Source of the DNA: Methanothrix sp.
GTDB lineage: Archaea; Halobacteriota; Methanosarcinia; Methanotrichales; Methanotrichaceae
NCBI GenBank assembly: GCA_026394475.1
Contig: JAPKYD010000129.1
Location: forward strand, 1 to 48,523
Length of the DNA: 48,523 nt
Direction: 5' to 3'
The notes beneath the pieces are model-generated. The model was not told where the DNA came from. It made no database searches and saw only the letters and a list, made by a program, of their open reading frames with translations. A program made the translations under genes and the position numbers. This document shows positions 9,487-19,940 of this stretch, one piece after another; position 1 is the stretch's first letter, and every line of letters begins with the position of its first letter.

Positions 9487-9516
9487 AAAAAATGGCCTGG
9501 GCAAAAAGCCCGGGCC
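9487..9516 (-). terminator. Intrinsic-type terminator for the minus-strand gene 9545..10549
   Basis: Plus strand GGCCTGGGC AAAAA GCCCGGGCC (9494-9516). On the minus strand the hairpin is followed by ATTTTTTCGC. Confidence 0.6.
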
Positions 9517-9544
9517 GGACAACAAGAAGCCCATGGATATTCGT

Positions 9545-10549
9545 TTATTTGGTGGTATTCTGTGTGCTATTCTGTGTATCATTCTTTGTGCTCTGATTGA
9601 GACTCGACTTCGTGGCCGCAAGCCGCGCCTTGCTGGCCGCTATCTGCTCCTTGAGAGAGCTGATCTTAGAGCTTGCATTGCTGCCTTGGATCTGGCTGGC
9701 CGCGGTCTGGTTGGTCTGTCCCTCGGCCGGGGCGGAAGCTGCCTGGCTCTGGTTTGCGCTCGGCATAATGGATGTCGCGGCGGCTGGAGCCGCGGAGGTG
9801 ACGTTCTGGACGGCGCCGGAGCCGTAGACCACCTCGTTCGAGAGCGGTCCCTGATCCTTCTCCAGATCTATGATGACCTGATTGGCGGTCCCATAATCAT
9901 AGCCCAGGGCTGCGGGACGGCTCAAGAGCGAGACGCCGGTGAAGCCCACTTTAACCCTGCTCCCAGTAGCCTTCCCGGGCCCAACTACCTCCGGATCAAA
10001 TCCCAGAGTGGGACGGTAAGCCCAGCCCCACTGGTCCAGGAGGGTGAAGTTCTGCGGGGCAATGTACAGGTCTTTGGTACCGTTGTTGGTCACCCGCAGC
10101 TGCAGGACGATGCCCTGCTCGTCCGGGTTGATCAGCCAGTCCGTGATTCCGTAGTACCTTATCACAGCATCCTGATTGAAGCCCTTGGGCGTTGCCCACC
10201 AGTTGATGTTGAAGGACTTCCCTCCCGCAAAAGTCACATTGATGAGCTTGAAGAGGTCATCCTGGGGAATGAGGAAGTAAACCAGCTGCCTGTCAGGCTG
10301 GAGAGTCTTGTACAGTCCGGGCTGATAAACGCTGTCTTTGCTGTCCACCAGCTCGTAGGTGGCATTCTCGACCCCGATGAGGCCCACGTCCAGCTTCAGG
10401 ATCTCCAAAGTGGCATTCTCAGCCTCCAGAGGGGTCCTCGTTGCCCCGAAGAGCACGACGCTTCCGTTTTCATCGCCGCCCTGCAGCGGATAGGCATGCG
10501 CTGTGCCGAAGATTTGCGCCAACAACAATGCTAAAACAATTAATCTCAT
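9545..10549 (-). CDS. Secreted protein with C-terminal Ala/Ser-rich and coiled-coil tail
   Basis: Signal peptide. LRVTNNGTKDLYIAPQNFTLLDQWGWAYRP. Tail ISSLKEQIAASKARLAATKSSLNQSTKNDTQNSTQNTTK. Confidence 0.65.
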   Translation of the reverse strand: MRLIVLALLLAQIFGTAHAYPLQGGDENGSVVLFGATRTPLEAENATLEILKLDVGLIGVENATYELVDSKDSVYQPGLYKTLQPDRQLVYFLIPQDDLFKLINVTFAGGKSFNINWWATPKGFNQDAVIRYYGITDWLINPDEQGIVLQLRVTNNGTKDLYIAPQNFTLLDQWGWAYRPTLGFDPEVVGPGKATGSRVKVGFTGVSLLSRPAALGYDYGTANQVIIDLEKDQGPLSNEVVYGSGAVQNVTSAAPAAATSIMPSANQSQAASAPAEGQTNQTAASQIQGSNASSKISSLKEQIAASKARLAATKSSLNQSTKNDTQNSTQNTTK

Positions 10550-10753
10550 CTGATACCCCCGTTATATTTATTGTCTCTCATTACATAGGTAATTTAATAC
10601 TATTATCAGCATTTGCCATTCGGTTATATACATTTTTTCCATGGGCTGCCTCATGCCAGTGCTGTCCAATTCCTTCCTATAATTTTCAACAGTATGGCCG
10701 GAGATCAAAGGGCTGGGAAACCTATATCTGTTGTTACATCATATCGCGTGGCG

Positions 10754-12775
10754 GTGTTCTCATTGTCATCGCCTATCCTTGTAACCTGCGGCCTGCCCTA
10801 TGCCAACGGGCCCTGCCACCTAGGCCACCTCAGAACCTATGTGCCTGCGGACATCTTCGTTCGGGCCTTGCGAAAGATGGGCCAGGAGGTGCTGTTCGTC
10901 TGCGGCTCGGACGCCCATGGAACTCCCATCGTGGTCAACGCCGAGGCACAAGGATTGCAGCCCAAGCAGCTGGTCGCCAAGTACCACCAGCATTTCCATG
11001 AAGTCTTTAAGGGCATGAGCGTTCACTTCGACTTCTTCGGAGACACTGACGATCCTGCCTGCCACAACCGGACGCAGGAGATGGTGAAGGCTCTCACGGA
11101 GAAGGGCTACGTCTACCCCAGGGAGATCGAGCTGGCTTACTGTCCGAAATGCGAGCGCTTCCTGCCGGACAGGTACGTGGAGGGCGAATGCCCTTACTGC
11201 GGCAAGCCCGCCCGCGGCGACGAATGCGACATGGGCTGCGGCCGCCACCTGGAGCCGGGCGAGATCAAGAACGCCGTCTGCAAAGTCTGCGGCGGCAAAG
11301 CCGAGTACCGCAAGCAGATCCATTACTTCTTCAAGCTCTCCGAGTTCAAGGACTTCTTGCTCGGGTACCTGGAGACCCTGGGTGGGACGGCATCGGCCCG
11401 AAACTACGCCCATGAGTGGGTCCGCCAGGAGTTGAAGGATTGGTGCATAACCAGGAACATGAGCTGGGGCGTGCAGTTCCCAGGCCACAACGAGCTGGTG
11501 GTCTACGTTTGGGTGGACGCGCCCATCGGCTACATCGCCTTCACCGAGGAGTGGTGCGCCCAAGAGGGCAAAGACTGGCGAGATTATTGGAAGGACGATG
11601 CCCGGATCATCCATTTCATCGGCGGAGACATAGTCTATCACCACTGCATCTTCTGGCCGGCCATGCTCAAAGGAGCTGGCTATACCCTGCCATCCGCGGT
11701 TGTGGCCAGCGGCATGCTGAAGATCGACGACAAGAAGTTCTCCAAGTCCAGAGGATACGTCATCTGGGTGAAGGACGACTACCTGGAGAAGGGCCTGCAT
11801 CCCGATCTGCTGCGCTATTATCTGGCCAGCTACACCGCTCACAACAAGGAGGTCAACTTCGCCTGGAAGATCTTTGCCGAGAAGGTGAATACAGAGCTGG
11901 TGGGAGCTTTCGGCAACTTCCTCAACCGGGCGCTGACCTTCACCGTTAAGAACTTCGAAGGAAAGGTTCCGCAAGGAAAGATCGATCCCGAGGTCAATGC
12001 CAAGATCGAGCAGACCATGAAAGAGGTCGTCTTTGGCCTGGAGGAGTACGAGTTCAAGAAAGCGGTGGACAGCATCCTGGCGCTCGCGGACTTCGGCAAT
12101 ATCTACTTCCAGAGCCATGAGCCCTGGAAGCTCATCAAGAGCGACAAAGCCTCGGCAGGAGAGGTCTTGAGGAGCTGCTTGCAGATCGCCAAGGCGCTGA
12201 TCATTTTCATGGAGCCAGTCATGCCCTCCAAGATGGAGGCCGCCTGGAAGCAGCTGGGCCAGGGCGGCAGTGCGAGCGAGAAGCCCTTCCAGGAGGCGCT
12301 GGTGCCCCTGGCCGAAGGCCAGAGCTTGGGCAAGCCGGAGATCCTCTTTTCCCGCATGGAGGAAGCCACGGTCAAAGAGCTGGAGAGGGTCTTCAGGGAC
12401 CGAATAGAGCAGGCAGAGTCCAGGAAGTCGGTGAAACCCACGGAGTTGAAGGAACAAATCTCCTTTGAGGAGTTTTCGTCCCTCGACCTATGCATTGGAG
12501 AGATAAAGGAGGCCGGAAGCATCAAGGGCTCGGATAAGCTCCTCAAGCTCGCCGTCGATATAGGCAAAGAGACGCGCCAGGTGGTGGCAGGGATCGCAAA
12601 CTCATATAAGCCCGAGGATCTGGTAGGGATGCAGATCGCGGTTCTCACAAACCTGAAGCCCGCCAAGCTCTTCGGCATCGAGTCGCAAGCTATGCTTTTG
12701 GCCGCAGATGTGGCCGGCAAGGCCGTGCTGCTCCGGCCTTCGGAAAAAGTCGAGACAGGAACCAAGGTAAGATAG
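10754..12775 (+). CDS. metG: Methionyl-tRNA synthetase with C-terminal EMAP/tRNA-binding domain
   Basis: [51 protein letters not shown] and [10 protein letters not shown] (KMSKS-like). C-terminal [26 protein letters not shown]. The start (GTG 10754 or TTG 10763) is chosen by homology; the ORF opens at 10613. Confidence 0.93.
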   Translation: MFSLSSPILVTCGLPYANGPCHLGHLRTYVPADIFVRALRKMGQEVLFVCGSDAHGTPIVVNAEAQGLQPKQLVAKYHQHFHEVFKGMSVHFDFFGDTDDPACHNRTQEMVKALTEKGYVYPREIELAYCPKCERFLPDRYVEGECPYCGKPARGDECDMGCGRHLEPGEIKNAVCKVCGGKAEYRKQIHYFFKLSEFKDFLLGYLETLGGTASARNYAHEWVRQELKDWCITRNMSWGVQFPGHNELVVYVWVDAPIGYIAFTEEWCAQEGKDWRDYWKDDARIIHFIGGDIVYHHCIFWPAMLKGAGYTLPSAVVASGMLKIDDKKFSKSRGYVIWVKDDYLEKGLHPDLLRYYLASYTAHNKEVNFAWKIFAEKVNTELVGAFGNFLNRALTFTVKNFEGKVPQGKIDPEVNAKIEQTMKEVVFGLEEYEFKKAVDSILALADFGNIYFQSHEPWKLIKSDKASAGEVLRSCLQIAKALIIFMEPVMPSKMEAAWKQLGQGGSASEKPFQEALVPLAEGQSLGKPEILFSRMEEATVKELERVFRDRIEQAESRKSVKPTELKEQISFEEFSSLDLCIGEIKEAGSIKGSDKLLKLAVDIGKETRQVVAGIANSYKPEDLVGMQIAVLTNLKPAKLFGIESQAMLLAADVAGKAVLLRPSEKVETGTKVR

Positions 12776-12787
12776 GAGGTCTTCGCT

Positions 12788-14521
12788 TTGCTCCAGATCG
12801 AAAATCTACGCAAGACTTACAGATTGAAGGACAGAGAGATTGTAGCTCTCAAAGACATCAGCTTCTCCGTCCGGCCCGGCGAGATCGTGGGCCTGGTGGG
12901 CAAGAGCGGGAGCGGAAAGAGCACCCTGATGAAGATCCTGCGAGGCATGGAGGGCTTCGATTCCGGCAAGATCATCCTGGACGGCATCACCATAGCGCCC
13001 GATTCAAGCGATGAGGTAGTCAGGGCGCAGTTGGCCGTCACGGCCATACATCTGCAGAGGGATTTTGCCCTCTGGACGGAGTCGGCTCTAAAGAACGTGG
13101 TGCGAAGAATCCATTCCCGCAGCACAGGCTTCGAGGTTCTCCCCATCCCCGAGGATCATAACTACGATGAGATGTACGAGGAGGCCATGGACTACCTGCG
13201 GCTGGTGGGCCTGGGGGACAAGGCGCAGCATCTGGCTACCATCCTCAGCGGCGGCGAGAAGCAGAGGCTGCTCATCGCCAGGCAGCTGGCCAAGAAGCCC
13301 AAAGTACTGCTTCTGGACGAGCCGGCCACCATGGCCTGTCCGGCTACGAAGCAGGAGGTGCTGGATGCCATCAAGAACGTGAACAAGGAGCTGAATCTGA
13401 CCATAATAGTGGTATCTCACCTGCCTGAGGTTCACGAGTATCTAGCGGACAGGTTGATCTGGCTGGAGAAGGGAGAAATTGTCGCCGATGGAAAGCCGAG
13501 GGAGATTTTGGATAATTTCATGGCGGGGATTGGAAGATTGGAGCCGCTAAGACCCATCCCCAATGCCCGGCCGCTGATTAAGGTGAGAGGCCTGTGCAAG
13601 AGGAACTGCCTGGTCGGCTTGGGAGAGGTTCTGAATGTCCTGAAGATGGAGAACCTCAACTTCGACATAAACGAGGGTGAGATCACATCACTCATCGGCA
13701 ACAGCGGCGGAGGAAAGACCACCTTGCTCAAGATCATGCAGGGCGTCAGGATGCCGGACGAGGGAGTTGTCTATTATCGGTACGGCGACAAATGGGTGGA
13801 CATGATGACCTACTCGCCCGATAGAATGAACGTGCGCCGCACTCTCGGCATCATGTACCAGGAGTTCGCCCTATATGCCGGAGAGATCATCATCGACCAA
13901 ATTGCGTATCAGCTGGGCGTGAAGGGCCAGGATGTGATAGAGCATGCCCGGGCCATGGCCGAGGAGCTGGGAATCAGCGACAAGGTGCTGGATATCCTCT
14001 ACACTCTTACGGATATGTCCGAAGAGGAGGCCAAAGCCGCCTTTGAGGCCCTGGGACTGAATAGGGATATCTTCAAGGATCTGTTTCCCCGGTTCCCGAC
14101 GACGGAAGCACGCAGGTTCGCCGAGCCGATCTTTGAGCTGATGTCTCTTGATCCTGAGGTGATGTGGAAGCTGCCCGAGCAGCTGAGCGGCGGAGAGAAA
14201 GTGAGAGCGACCCTTGCCATACTTCTGGCGGCCAGGCCCAAGATACTGATCCTGGACGAGCCCTTTGGTGATATTGATCCCATCACCTTGCGAGAGGTCT
14301 CCAACGCCATTAAAAAGATCAACGCGGAATATGATACCACCATAATCCTGGTCAGCCACCATGTCGATTTCGTCAAGGAGGTCTCTCACCGGGCCATGCT
14401 CATGGAGAAGGGGGCCCTGGTGGCAGACGGAGATCCGGCCGAAGTCTGCAACGCCTTCCTGGCCAGTTGCCATGCGCCTTATCTGAAGTATTTGGAGGAA
14501 CGCTACGCTATTCACGGATGA
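12788..14521 (+). CDS. atwA: Methyl-coenzyme M reductase component A2, tandem ABC ATPase
   Basis: Two ABC modules: GLVGKSGSGKSTLMKIL and SLIGNSGGGKTTLLKIM; LSGGEKQRLLIARQLAKKPKVLLLDEPATM and LSGGEKVRATLAILLAARPKILILDEPFGDIDP. Confidence 0.85.
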   Translation: MLQIENLRKTYRLKDREIVALKDISFSVRPGEIVGLVGKSGSGKSTLMKILRGMEGFDSGKIILDGITIAPDSSDEVVRAQLAVTAIHLQRDFALWTESALKNVVRRIHSRSTGFEVLPIPEDHNYDEMYEEAMDYLRLVGLGDKAQHLATILSGGEKQRLLIARQLAKKPKVLLLDEPATMACPATKQEVLDAIKNVNKELNLTIIVVSHLPEVHEYLADRLIWLEKGEIVADGKPREILDNFMAGIGRLEPLRPIPNARPLIKVRGLCKRNCLVGLGEVLNVLKMENLNFDINEGEITSLIGNSGGGKTTLLKIMQGVRMPDEGVVYYRYGDKWVDMMTYSPDRMNVRRTLGIMYQEFALYAGEIIIDQIAYQLGVKGQDVIEHARAMAEELGISDKVLDILYTLTDMSEEEAKAAFEALGLNRDIFKDLFPRFPTTEARRFAEPIFELMSLDPEVMWKLPEQLSGGEKVRATLAILLAARPKILILDEPFGDIDPITLREVSNAIKKINAEYDTTIILVSHHVDFVKEVSHRAMLMEKGALVADGDPAEVCNAFLASCHAPYLKYLEERYAIHG

Positions 14522-14527
14522 CCGGGG

Positions 14528-15643
14528 ATGGATGCGGAATTAGTTGAGATTTACAACCAGGTGGCCGATCAGGTCTCTCTGGAGGATTTCGAGGCCAGGG
14601 TAGCGGAGAAGGTGGCCCTGATGGCCGGGCTCTGCGATCGCAGGACGGCAGCCATGCTCGTGGCCAGAGACCTGGGCGCCTCCGAGGTCCTGACCAAGAT
14701 CGGGAGCATCCGGCCGGAGTCGGGGAACGTCGCCTTCACGGGCAGAGTGCTCTCTGTCTCGGAGATCCGCGAGTTTCAGCGCTCTGACGGCTCAGTAGGA
14801 AGGGTCGCCAATTTAACCTTAGGCGATGAGACAGGGACGGTGCGCGTGGCGCTCTGGGACGAGACCACAGAGCTGATCAAATCCGGAGATCTGAAGGTCG
14901 ACCAGTGCCTCAAGGTGAGAGGTCTGGCCAAAGAGGGCTACACGGGAACGGAGGTGAGCCTGGGCCGCCAGGGGAACATCGAGGAGGTGGACCTGGACAT
15001 CCAACCAAGGGCTGAGCCCTACAAGATCTCGGAGATAAAAAGGGACATGGGCGAGGTCAATCTGGTGGCCGTGGTGGTGAACGCCGGTGAGCCGAGAGAG
15101 TTCCAAAGGAAAGATGGCAGCCCCGGGCTAGTCCGGACGGTGCTCCTGGGAGATGAGACGGGCAAGATCAGTCTCACTCTCTGGAATGAGCAGGCGCAAA
15201 TGCATCTGGCGGAAGGCGAGACCATTGAAGTCATAAACGGCTCCTCCCGCGAGCGGTATGGCAGCGTGGAGATTCAGACGGGCGGGTATACGCTGATACG
15301 AAAGAGCAGCCAGAAGGTGAATTTCTCCGAGAAGATGACGAGCATTGCAGACTTAAAAACGGGCATGCTCGCCAGCGTCTCCGGATTTGTGACCGGCCTT
15401 GGCGAGGTGCGGGAGTTCCAGCGGGAGGACGGCCGTCAGGGGCGTGTGGCCAATATCTACATCTCCGATACCTCCGGCCGAGTGAAGGTGGCCCTCTGGG
15501 GAGACCATGTGCAGCTCTTGCCGGGCCTGGACCTGGGCCATAAGGCAGTGCTGATCGACGCCCTGGTCAAGAGCGGCTGGAACGAGGAGCTGGAACTCTC
15601 CTGCGGATGGCGCACCAGGATTACTTTCGCCCCGCCTGAGTAA
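14528..15643 (+). CDS. Replication protein A / SSB with multiple OB folds
   Basis: Three repeats of the type VAFTGRVLSVSEIREFQRSDGSVGRVANLTLGDETGTVRVALWDE, FQRKDGSPGLVRTVLLGDETGKISLTLW and FQREDGRQGRVANIYISDTSGRVKVALWGD. Confidence 0.85.
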   Translation: MDAELVEIYNQVADQVSLEDFEARVAEKVALMAGLCDRRTAAMLVARDLGASEVLTKIGSIRPESGNVAFTGRVLSVSEIREFQRSDGSVGRVANLTLGDETGTVRVALWDETTELIKSGDLKVDQCLKVRGLAKEGYTGTEVSLGRQGNIEEVDLDIQPRAEPYKISEIKRDMGEVNLVAVVVNAGEPREFQRKDGSPGLVRTVLLGDETGKISLTLWNEQAQMHLAEGETIEVINGSSRERYGSVEIQTGGYTLIRKSSQKVNFSEKMTSIADLKTGMLASVSGFVTGLGEVREFQREDGRQGRVANIYISDTSGRVKVALWGDHVQLLPGLDLGHKAVLIDALVKSGWNEELELSCGWRTRITFAPPE

Positions 15644-15689
15644 TTAAGTTAAGGAAGATATGCCAACTATTACCTGAGGAACTCTGAAG

Positions 15690-16667
15690 ATGGCTACAAA
15701 ATTACTGGAGGATCTCCCCGGAGTGGGTCCGGCCACGGCGGAAAAGCTGCGCGAAGCGGGCTTCAACACCGTGGAGGCCATAGCCGTTGCCTCTCCCGGC
15801 GAGCTGGTGGCCGCCGCTGAGGTAGGAGAAGCAACAGCGGCAAAGATCATCGCCGGGGCTCGGGAAGCAGCGGACGTAGGCGGCTTCGAGACCGGGGATA
15901 GGATTCTAGAGCGCAGAAAGCTGGTAGGCAAGGTCACCACGAGCAGCAAGAGCTTCAACGAGCTGCTGGGCGGCGGCATGGAGACTCAATCCATAGTGGA
16001 GCTCTACGGCGAGTTCGGCTCCGGCAAGACGCAGGTGGCTCATCAGCTGGCCATAAACGTTCAGATGCCCCGGGAGATGGGTGGATTGAACGGCTCGGCG
16101 GTGATCATCGATACCGAGAACACCTTCCGGCCGGAGCGCATTGCTCAGATGGTCAAAGGCTTGCCCCCCGCCCCAGAGGGCCAATCTTGGGAGCCGGATG
16201 AGTTTTTGGAGCACATCAGCGTTGCTCGCGCCTTCAACTCCAACCATCAGATCCTGCTCGCAGAGAGCGCCATGGATCTGGCGGAGAAGCTGCGAGACTC
16301 GGAGAAGCCGGTGCGTCTTCTCATCGTGGACTCCGTGACGGCTCACTTCCGGGCGGAGTACATCGGGCGCGGAACCTTAGCCGACCGCCAGCAGAAGCTG
16401 AACAAGCATTTGCACGATTTAATGCGCTTTGCCGACCTGAACAATGCCCTGATATTAGTAACCAACCAGGTCATGTCCAAGCCCGACACCTTCTTCGGGG
16501 ACCCAACCAAGCCCGTAGGCGGGCACGTCTTGGGCCATACCGCCACCTTCCGGCTCTACCTGAGAAAGTCCAAGGGCGAAAAGCGCATCGCTCGGCTGGT
16601 GGATTCTCCCAACCTGCCGGACGGCGAGGCGGTCTTCTCCGTGACCATGGAGGGGCTGAAGGATTGA
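15690..16667 (+). CDS. radA: DNA repair and recombination protein RadA
   Basis: [27 protein letters not shown] (HhH), [23 protein letters not shown] (Walker A), [35 protein letters not shown]. Confidence 0.96.
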   Translation: MATKLLEDLPGVGPATAEKLREAGFNTVEAIAVASPGELVAAAEVGEATAAKIIAGAREAADVGGFETGDRILERRKLVGKVTTSSKSFNELLGGGMETQSIVELYGEFGSGKTQVAHQLAINVQMPREMGGLNGSAVIIDTENTFRPERIAQMVKGLPPAPEGQSWEPDEFLEHISVARAFNSNHQILLAESAMDLAEKLRDSEKPVRLLIVDSVTAHFRAEYIGRGTLADRQQKLNKHLHDLMRFADLNNALILVTNQVMSKPDTFFGDPTKPVGGHVLGHTATFRLYLRKSKGEKRIARLVDSPNLPDGEAVFSVTMEGLKD

Positions 16668-17353
16668 TCCGCGCCCTGGCCGTGGACATCGATGGGACCC
16701 TGACCGACCAGAACAGAGTGCTCTGTCCTGCCGCGATGGCCGCCATGAGGGGCCTAAGAGTGCCTGTGGTCCTGGTTACGGGCAATACCCACTGCTTCAC
16801 CAGGACGGCGTCCGTCCTTTTGGGCACTCCCCGCATCTTCATAGCAGAGAACGGCGGCGTGGTCTCCCACGCAGAAAACGATATGGAGATCCTGGCTGAC
16901 CTCCAGGTCTGCGAAGCTGCTTTCAAGGAGCTCAGCAAGATCTTTCCCCTGGAGAGGTACAACTCCACGCGCTACAGGTTCACGGATATAGCCTTAAAGC
17001 GCAACTTCGATGTAAAAGCAGCATCGCGCTACGTAAGAGAGCGCAGCCTGCCAGTGGACATAATCGATACCGCCTATGCGGTGCACATCAAAGATAAAAG
17101 AGTGAACAAAGGCACGGGCCTGCGCTGCATCGCAGAGCGCATGCAGATCGACCTGAGGGAGTTCGCCGCGGTGGGCGACAGTCCGAGCGACATCCCTGTG
17201 TTCGAGCTGGCGGGCTTTCGAGCTGCGGTGGGAAACGCCAGCCCGGAGCTGAAGGCCGCCTCCGATTACGTGGCTAAAGCGAAGTATGGCGAGGGCTATG
17301 CAGAGATCGTAAAACACATGATCGATACAGGATTACTTTCGATCCCGGGTTAA
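16664..17353 (+). CDS. Phosphoglycolate phosphatase, archaeal HAD type
   Basis: [16 protein letters not shown] and [36 protein letters not shown]. Overlaps the radA stop. Confidence 0.85.
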   Translation: MIRALAVDIDGTLTDQNRVLCPAAMAAMRGLRVPVVLVTGNTHCFTRTASVLLGTPRIFIAENGGVVSHAENDMEILADLQVCEAAFKELSKIFPLERYNSTRYRFTDIALKRNFDVKAASRYVRERSLPVDIIDTAYAVHIKDKRVNKGTGLRCIAERMQIDLREFAAVGDSPSDIPVFELAGFRAAVGNASPELKAASDYVAKAKYGEGYAEIVKHMIDTGLLSIPG

Positions 17354-17992
17354 TCTGCGAAGAATACTGGCCCAGTTGTTCTCGCAGATGATCCACCAGC
17401 CCAGAGTGTCCTTGGCCAGCTGGCGTGCCGCAGGGCAGAAAGCGTCCAGGGCCAGGTTGTAGGGCATCTCCTGCAGCGGCGGATGGAGAGGATATTTGGT
17501 GCAGGTGAGAGGCCGGATCTCGTAAATTTTGCACTCCATCTTATCTTCATCGTAAAAAGGACATGGCTGTCTTAAAACCCAGGCATCCAGGGCTTTGTCA
17601 TATTTGCATAATGCTTTGAGCTTCTTCTTAGAGCCAAGGAATCTGGCTATTCTCTCGAAGTCCTCTTCCTCCAGAAAAAGTCCCGCTCCGGGTGTGTAGC
17701 AGCACCGTCCGCAGTGCTGACACCTGAACCGCTCCCAGAAGAGCTTCACACCTTTGCCGGACTCCTCCCGCGAGTCGCGGGCGGGCAGGGGCAGGGCGAT
17801 GTCGAAGGGGATCTTCTCGCCCCAGGAGATCTGACCATACTGCTCCTCTCTCTTCAAGACCGACCAGTGAGGCCGCTGGCTCAGGAGGGCCTCGTGCAGG
17901 CCCTGACGCTTCTGTTCTACGCAAGAGGAGCTGCAGAGCTGGTGGCAGAGCCGGCGCACCTGGGAGATTTGATCCTGGTTGTTATCGTACAT
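17333..17992 (-). CDS. YkgJ-family cysteine cluster protein
   Basis: CQHCGRCCYTPGAGLFLEEEDFERIA...CPFYDEDKMECKIYEIRPLTCTKYPLHP. Confidence 0.82.
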   Translation of the reverse strand: MYDNNQDQISQVRRLCHQLCSSSCVEQKRQGLHEALLSQRPHWSVLKREEQYGQISWGEKIPFDIALPLPARDSREESGKGVKLFWERFRCQHCGRCCYTPGAGLFLEEEDFERIARFLGSKKKLKALCKYDKALDAWVLRQPCPFYDEDKMECKIYEIRPLTCTKYPLHPPLQEMPYNLALDAFCPAARQLAKDTLGWWIICENNWASILRRLTRDRK

Positions 17993-18120
17993 ATCCCGTG
18001 ATCATAAAAGCCCTGCTCTATTATTAATGCTGTATCTTCTGCGATCACTTTCGCTCCGCCCGGCTCGACATTATCTGCTATTGCCTCGCATCCATCCTCA
18101 GCCAGATTAGCATTTCAACG

Positions 18121-18594
18121 GTGATGATGATGTCCAAGAACCCCGAATTCGCCAAGTATGCCTCCGATCTCGCCCGCCATCAGGACTCCATCCGCTCCGC
18201 CAATGAGGATTTGATCAAGCTCTCCCAGAGGTTCGGACGCATGATGCCCAAGCTGCAGAGGCTGGATTCATCGGCCGTCCTCTCCTGGTTCAATCTCTAC
18301 AACAAGGTCAAGGATGCGGCCAGCAAGTCAGACGATGAGGTATCTTCTCTGATGAAAAATGAGCTGGCGAGCGCTAATCCGGTTCTGCAGTCGCAGATCA
18401 GCTACTACTACGCCCAAAGGCAGCGGCTTTACTCCAAGATGGAGATCATGGACGACGTTCTCAATGGCATGATCGAAGAGCTTCTGGAGAACGGCAGCTT
18501 TGAGGAGACTCAGAAGCAGGAGATGCGGGTGGCTCTGGACGGAACCATGGAAAAGAGCAAACATCATGCAAAGCCCGCACCGGTCTTTGCCTGA
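18121..18594 (+). CDS. Hypothetical helical protein
   Basis: 157-aa predominantly helical ORF with plausible codon usage. No family recognised. Exact start among GTG ATG ATG ATG uncertain. Confidence 0.5.
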   Translation: MMMMSKNPEFAKYASDLARHQDSIRSANEDLIKLSQRFGRMMPKLQRLDSSAVLSWFNLYNKVKDAASKSDDEVSSLMKNELASANPVLQSQISYYYAQRQRLYSKMEIMDDVLNGMIEELLENGSFEETQKQEMRVALDGTMEKSKHHAKPAPVFA

Positions 18595-18660
18595 GTTCGT
18601 CTCTCGACCTGGCCTTGCGCCCCATAAGATGCAACTTGGGACGAAAAGGGTCTTTGGAAC

Positions 18661-18740
18661 AGACCGCCGAGATACTCAGACTCCCGAATTACAGAAAAGC
18701 AGGCAGAAAGCCACTCTCCTTTAGGGAGGGGATGAATGCC
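18661..18740 (+). other. Candidate relic of an IS605/TnpB right end (omegaRNA-like 3' part)
   Basis: actcagactcccgaattacagaaaagcaggcagaaagcCACTCTCCtttagGGAGGGGatgaatg. Hairpin CTCTCC (18714-18719)/GGAGGG (18725-18730). The frame TDRRDTQTPELQKSRQKATLL* resembles TnpB C-terminal tails. Confidence 0.4.
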
Positions 18741-18796
18741 GTACGCTTTCCGGTTATCCGATAACTATATACGCTATAATGACATAACAAGAAGTT

Positions 18797-19927
18797 ATGC
18801 GTAAATCGTATCGCTATAGGATCTATCCTACGAAGTCTCAAAGATCTAATTTGAATCAACATCTTGAACTTTGCAGACAGGTCTATAACGATACGTTAGC
18901 ATTGCATAAGGATGCTTGGGAGAAGAATAGTGAATCTATCTCCATCTATGAAGCGAATAGCATTCTAGTAACCTGGAAAGCCCAAAGACCTGAACTTAAG
19001 CAAGTCTATTCTCAAGTGCTCCAAAATGTCCAAGTTAGAGTAGATCTTGCACTAAAAGCTTTCTTCCGTCGTGTCAAATCTGGAGAGAATCCAGGATATC
19101 CTAGATTCAAAGGGAAAGGCCGATACGATAGTATAACCTACAAACAGCTTGGTTTTGGAGTCAAAGATGACAAGCTCCATCTTGCCAAAATCGGAGATAT
19201 CAAGATCAAGCTGCATAGGTTAATTGAAGGCAAGATTAAGACTTGCACAGTCCGAAGAATGCCTACAGGAAAATGGTTTGCTTGTTTCTCGGTCGAGATT
19301 GAGGATATGCCCCTTCCTCCTTGGAGAGATGGCTCTGTAGTTGGCTTAGATGTAGGCTTGGAGAGTTTCGCCACCCTTTCCAATGGCGAAAAGATAGCTA
19401 ACCCTCGATTCTTCAGAGAAGAGGAGATGGAACTTGCCAGAGTCCAAAGAAAGCTTTTCAAAGCTCCAAAAGGTACACCTGAAAGGAAAGCAGCCCTTAA
19501 GGTTGTAGAAAGAGTCCATGAGCGGATAGGCAACAGACGAACTGACTTTGCTAATCAGGTTAGTCGACAATTGGTAAATCGTTTCGGTGTAATCGCTTTT
19601 GAGGATCTTGATATCAAAAACATGCTCAAGAACCATTGCCTAGCAAAATCCATATCGGATGTGGCTTGGAACATGCTAGTAAAAGCAACCAAGAGCAAAG
19701 CAGCATACGCTGGCTCAAAAGTTGTGCTGGTAGATCCAAAGCAAACGTCTCAGCTGTGTTCTAGGTGTGGATTGATAGTCAAAAAGGATCTCTCTGAAAG
19801 AACCCATAACTGTCCAGAATGTGGCTTGTCTATGGATAGAGATCTCAATGCAGCAATCAACATTCTGAGATTGGGACTTCAATCTCTTGGAATCAAATCC
19901 ATAGAAGCCCTACCCCATCCTGAGTAG
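18797..19927 (+). CDS. tnpB: RNA-guided nuclease TnpB, IS200/IS605 family (IS1341-type, no tnpA seen)
   Basis: N-terminal YRYRIYPTKSQRSNLNQHLELCRQVYND. RuvC motifs GLDVGLE, IAFEDLDI and DRDLNAAINI. Zinc motif CSRCG...CPECG. Confidence 0.93.
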   Translation: MRKSYRYRIYPTKSQRSNLNQHLELCRQVYNDTLALHKDAWEKNSESISIYEANSILVTWKAQRPELKQVYSQVLQNVQVRVDLALKAFFRRVKSGENPGYPRFKGKGRYDSITYKQLGFGVKDDKLHLAKIGDIKIKLHRLIEGKIKTCTVRRMPTGKWFACFSVEIEDMPLPPWRDGSVVGLDVGLESFATLSNGEKIANPRFFREEEMELARVQRKLFKAPKGTPERKAALKVVERVHERIGNRRTDFANQVSRQLVNRFGVIAFEDLDIKNMLKNHCLAKSISDVAWNMLVKATKSKAAYAGSKVVLVDPKQTSQLCSRCGLIVKKDLSERTHNCPECGLSMDRDLNAAINILRLGLQSLGIKSIEALPHPE

Positions 19928-19940
19928 GGAGAAGTCACGG
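19800..19940 (+). ncRNA. Predicted omegaRNA scaffold 3' end overlapping tnpB 3' end and right end
   Basis: Hairpin CCCTAC (19908-19913) / GTAGGG (19924-19929) spans the tnpB stop, then AGAAGTCAC. This is the layout of TnpB omegaRNA/RE. The 5' boundary is arbitrary. Confidence 0.45.

Noticed and set aside
9482-10534. 350-aa plus-strand ORF
   Set aside because: Antisense to the secreted protein gene at 9545..10549, which has a signal peptide and paralogue support.
10820-12457. 545-aa minus-strand ORF
   Set aside because: Exactly antisense to metG, composition typical of a shadow ORF in GC-rich coding DNA, no recognisable domain.
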